A stretch of 64,000 bases of DNA from positions 1 through 64,000 of the forward strand of contig NZ_WMBB01000010.1 of assembly GCF_009708175.1 (NCBI RefSeq), written 5' to 3'. Below, one piece after another: positions 61,888 to 64,000 of this stretch. This DNA is from Nocardia aurantiaca (GTDB lineage: Bacteria; Actinomycetota; Actinomycetes; Mycobacteriales; Mycobacteriaceae). Numbering within the stretch: the stretch's first letter is position 1; each line of letters starts with the position of its first letter. The position numbers and the translations under genes are program-made. The notes beneath the pieces were generated by a model. It worked only from the letters and a program-made list of their open reading frames with translations, did no database searches and was not told the DNA's origin.

Positions 61888-62064
61888 GGGCGTTTTGCAG
61901 AGGGCCTGGGCCTCGGCGAGCCGATCCTCGAGGATCACGATCCGACACGCCCCCTCGAGGGAATCACCGGCGTCGATCAGCTCGCGCACGCGCGCGGCGA
62001 TCCACAGCTGATACCGCGAGTAGCGGCGATGCCCGCCCGTTGAATTGAAAACGGACCGAGGGGA
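61888..62064 (-). pseudogene. Fragment of a MerR-type regulator
   Basis: Minus-strand text STGGHRRYSRYQLWIAARVRELIDAGDSLEGACRI is split here for length: TGGHRRYSRYQL is the wing of a MerR winged helix, followed by ARVRELIDAGDSLEGAC and ILEDRLAEAQAL. The recognition helix before it and a start codon are absent; the continuation past LCKTP does not look like protein. Confidence 0.65.
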
Positions 62065-62133
62065 ATTCCTCCTTCGGACCGTTCGCGTCGAACCAGTGAT
62101 CTGCCTCCGGTAACCGGGGTGGATGATGGCCCC

Positions 62134-62832
62134 ATGCTTCCCACCGATCGCTTGGAACAGGTCGACCGTCGCCCAGCGGTGATCGACACGCCCCTGGGCA
62201 TCGTGTCGTTCGCGGTCGCCCTCGAGTCGGACGCGGTGCCGGCCGGCCCGGATACCGCGTGGCGCTTGCGGAACGGCTCGCACCTGCACCGCTGGCGGCA
62301 TCGGAACGCGACGCTCGACCTACTGATCGGCAGCATCGATATGCCGGCCTGGGACGGCGGCGCGGCGGTCCCCGTGTGGGCGGGAATCTGGCAGGTGCGC
62401 GCCCACACCGCGGTGTCCGCGCTGACCATCTCGGCCGAACTGACCGACCTGCCCGCCGATGCGCGCGGCGGCCCGGACTCCGGCGAATGCCTCGCGGCGG
62501 TGAGCGTCGAGAACGAGCACTTCATGGTGTCGATCGGCGGCCCGGATTCGGAACTGCTGGCATTGCAAGCCGCAGACGGCCGGCTCATGCCCGCCGGCTG
62601 GGCGGACCTGCTGCCGATCGACGACTACGACTCCAGCGCCGAATTCGGTGTGCGCTACCGGGATCCGGCCGGAATCGAGTGGCGTCTGCCCGGCCTCGCC
62701 ACCGCGGAGGTGGCCCGGCTGTGCATCGCGACCGCCTGGTGCCCCCGCGACGATGATCGGCCCGCGGCCTGGTTCGCGGTCGACATGCCCCTCGACACCG
62801 CGTACCTCCACCTCACCGCCGACCGAGACTGA
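62134..62832 (+). CDS. Hypothetical protein
   Basis: 232 residues from the ATG at 62134 (a GTG at 62119 gives five more). Composition is acidic, with many Trp and Ala. Two similar-looking halves with strands such as GIVSFAVALES, LTISAELTDLP and LHLTADRD suggest a beta-sandwich. No signal peptide or membrane helix. It ends ten bases before the stop of the convergent AraC gene. Family not recognised. Confidence 0.7.
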   Translation: MLPTDRLEQVDRRPAVIDTPLGIVSFAVALESDAVPAGPDTAWRLRNGSHLHRWRHRNATLDLLIGSIDMPAWDGGAAVPVWAGIWQVRAHTAVSALTISAELTDLPADARGGPDSGECLAAVSVENEHFMVSIGGPDSELLALQAADGRLMPAGWADLLPIDDYDSSAEFGVRYRDPAGIEWRLPGLATAEVARLCIATAWCPRDDDRPAAWFAVDMPLDTAYLHLTADRD

Positions 62833-62841
62833 ACGAAAGCC

Positions 62842-63864
62842 CTATCCAGAAATCGGACCGGAGCCGGCCCGTCGGCGGAACTCGCTGGGCGACTGACCCG
62901 CCCGGCGGCGAAAGGCCCGGCGCAATGTGCGCGGATCGGCGTAGCCGAGCCGGGCGGCGATGGCGTCCATGGGCAGGTCGGTGTCACGCAGCAGATCCAT
63001 CGCGTGTTCGTAGCGGACCGCCTCGACTTCGGCGCGCCAGGTGGTGCCCAGGTCGCCCAACCGACGTTGCAGGGTGCGCGGACTGAGGGCGAGGGTCGCC
63101 GCGACCGAATCGAGGTCGAGCGCACCGCGGCCCATGGCCTCGCGCAGCGCGGCGCGGATCCTGTCGATCGAGCCCGGTGCGGGTCGCGCACTGGCGATCA
63201 GCAACTCGGCGTAGCCGCGGTGGATCGCGCCCAGGTGCGGGTCGCCGCCGGTGGGCAGGGCTCCCGCGTCGAGGAAGGTGAGCTCGGAACAGGGTGCGTC
63301 GAAGATGATCCGGCCGGTACCGAATACCTCGATGAGGTGGCGGTGGTTGCGGGGAGCGCGATGCCGGAACGCGACCCGAACGGGCACCAGCGGATGACCG
63401 GTCGCCTCGCGGGCCCGTTGCAGCATCAGCGCGAGCGTGAACTCCTCCACCAGAGCGAGGATCGGCCCCGGTTCGATGGCCGCGGTATCCCGCACGCTGA
63501 GCAGCCCTCCGCTCTCCACCACCTCCCCGTCACCGAGCGGATCGGCGATGACGGCCCGCAAATCGACCACGCTGCGCAGACTTTCGGACAGCGTCGGCCC
63601 GCTCGTGAACAGGTAGTCCCACACCGTCAGACTGCCCCGCGTGGCCGTGGCCGCCGCGCACAACCCACCCGTCGGCCCCGCCGCCGCGTAGATCAACTCC
63701 CAGGCCCGCCAGGCGGAGTCCGTCGGAATCCGCACCAGATCATCGCGCAGCTGATCGGCCCCCACCCGCAGCGCGCTGAACAGTTGCGCCTGCGACGCAC
63801 CCGCCCGCAACGCCGCGCCCCCAACCAGGGCCGCCAGTCGAGACGAGATGGTATTGCCGATCAT
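62842..63864 (-). CDS. AraC-family transcriptional regulator (OruR/AraC_binding_2-like type)
   Basis: 340 residues. The N-terminal 200 residues are of the arabinose-binding-like type found in OruR- and VirS-like regulators (ELIYAAAG, SLTVWDYLFTSG, PVRVAFRHRAPRNH). The C-terminal double helix-turn-helix has LSPRTLQRRLGDLGTTWR and MDAIAARLGYADPRTLRRAFRRRAGQSPSEFR. In mycolata such regulators often respond to fatty acids or acid pH. Its target is probably outside the window. Confidence 0.9.
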   Translation of the reverse strand: MIGNTISSRLAALVGGAALRAGASQAQLFSALRVGADQLRDDLVRIPTDSAWRAWELIYAAAGPTGGLCAAATATRGSLTVWDYLFTSGPTLSESLRSVVDLRAVIADPLGDGEVVESGGLLSVRDTAAIEPGPILALVEEFTLALMLQRAREATGHPLVPVRVAFRHRAPRNHRHLIEVFGTGRIIFDAPCSELTFLDAGALPTGGDPHLGAIHRGYAELLIASARPAPGSIDRIRAALREAMGRGALDLDSVAATLALSPRTLQRRLGDLGTTWRAEVEAVRYEHAMDLLRDTDLPMDAIAARLGYADPRTLRRAFRRRAGQSPSEFRRRAGSGPISG

Positions 63865-64000
63865 CGCGGCAGCTTATCGGCGAGCGGATACTTCCAATCG
63901 GGACGTTCCGAACGCTGAGGATCGCAACGCACCGGAATGTAGCTGATACCCCGTCCCGCTGGTGGCGGACGGCTGCTCCTCCGTTCCCCGCCCACGCCGG

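Overview
The window is high-GC actinobacterial chromosome, most probably from a Nocardia or a close mycolic-acid-containing relative. The evidence is the gene content and order: ychF, a DUF6542 membrane protein, ispH, a lipid-droplet-type protein, xseA-xseB, a DUF4245 protein, glpX, fumC, a DesA2-like desaturase, PIN-PhoH, glyA, coaA, a Z-isoprenyl diphosphate synthase, a hemolysin III protein and a DUF255 protein. This follows the Rv1084-Rv1112 neighbourhood of Mycobacterium tuberculosis as I remember it. A fused HadA-HadB dehydratase and LGFP and DUF3558 lipoproteins also fit mycolata. Many genes start with GTG or TTG.

Layout. 1-3.7 kb: end of an unrecognised gene, an AarF/UbiB kinase-like protein, a shared terminator and ychF. 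3.7-8.2 kb: a minus-strand sugar operon (solute-binding lipoprotein, two permeases, GH43-like secreted enzyme; no ATPase here). 8.5-11.1 kb: cstA with a YbdD-type partner. 11.3-19.9 kb: a DNA-repair block (Ada-AlkA fusion, ogt, a DUF2277 protein, sbcC-sbcD, rmuC). 20.2-28.7 kb: the conserved core from DUF6542 to fumC. 28.8-31.3 kb: a flavin monooxygenase divergent from a TetR regulator with a nested operator-like repeat, and an NTF2-like protein. 31.5-44.7 kb: desaturase, LGFP lipoprotein, PIN-PhoH, a DUF488 pseudogene, mycoredoxin, glyA behind a ZTP riboswitch, a 34-residue small ORF, a DUF885-type hydrolase, coaA, Z-isoprenyl synthase, hemolysin III behind a perfect 20-bp palindrome, and a membrane adenylate cyclase. 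44.9-47.8 kb: DUF255 protein and a quinone-reductase-like flavoprotein.

From about 48 to 62 kb the region is accessory and decaying. It holds regulator/enzyme pairs, an IS256-family element, an aminoglycoside-phosphotransferase-like gene, secreted proteins, a copper-binding four-helix bundle and fused hadAB. Between them lie remnants of an esterase, a SMI1/KNR4 protein, a DNA methylase, a serine recombinase and a MerR regulator. The window closes with a hypothetical gene and an AraC regulator.

Three families of short dispersed intergenic repeats run through the window; two have copies in the conserved backbone, one in the accessory part. I found no rRNA, tRNA or CRISPR array. No wholly new multi-gene system is evident. 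The strongest leads are the repeat families, the ZTP riboswitch, the palindromic operators, the desaturase with altered metal ligands, the small Ser/Cys-rich ORF and the cluster of nonsense-mutated genes.
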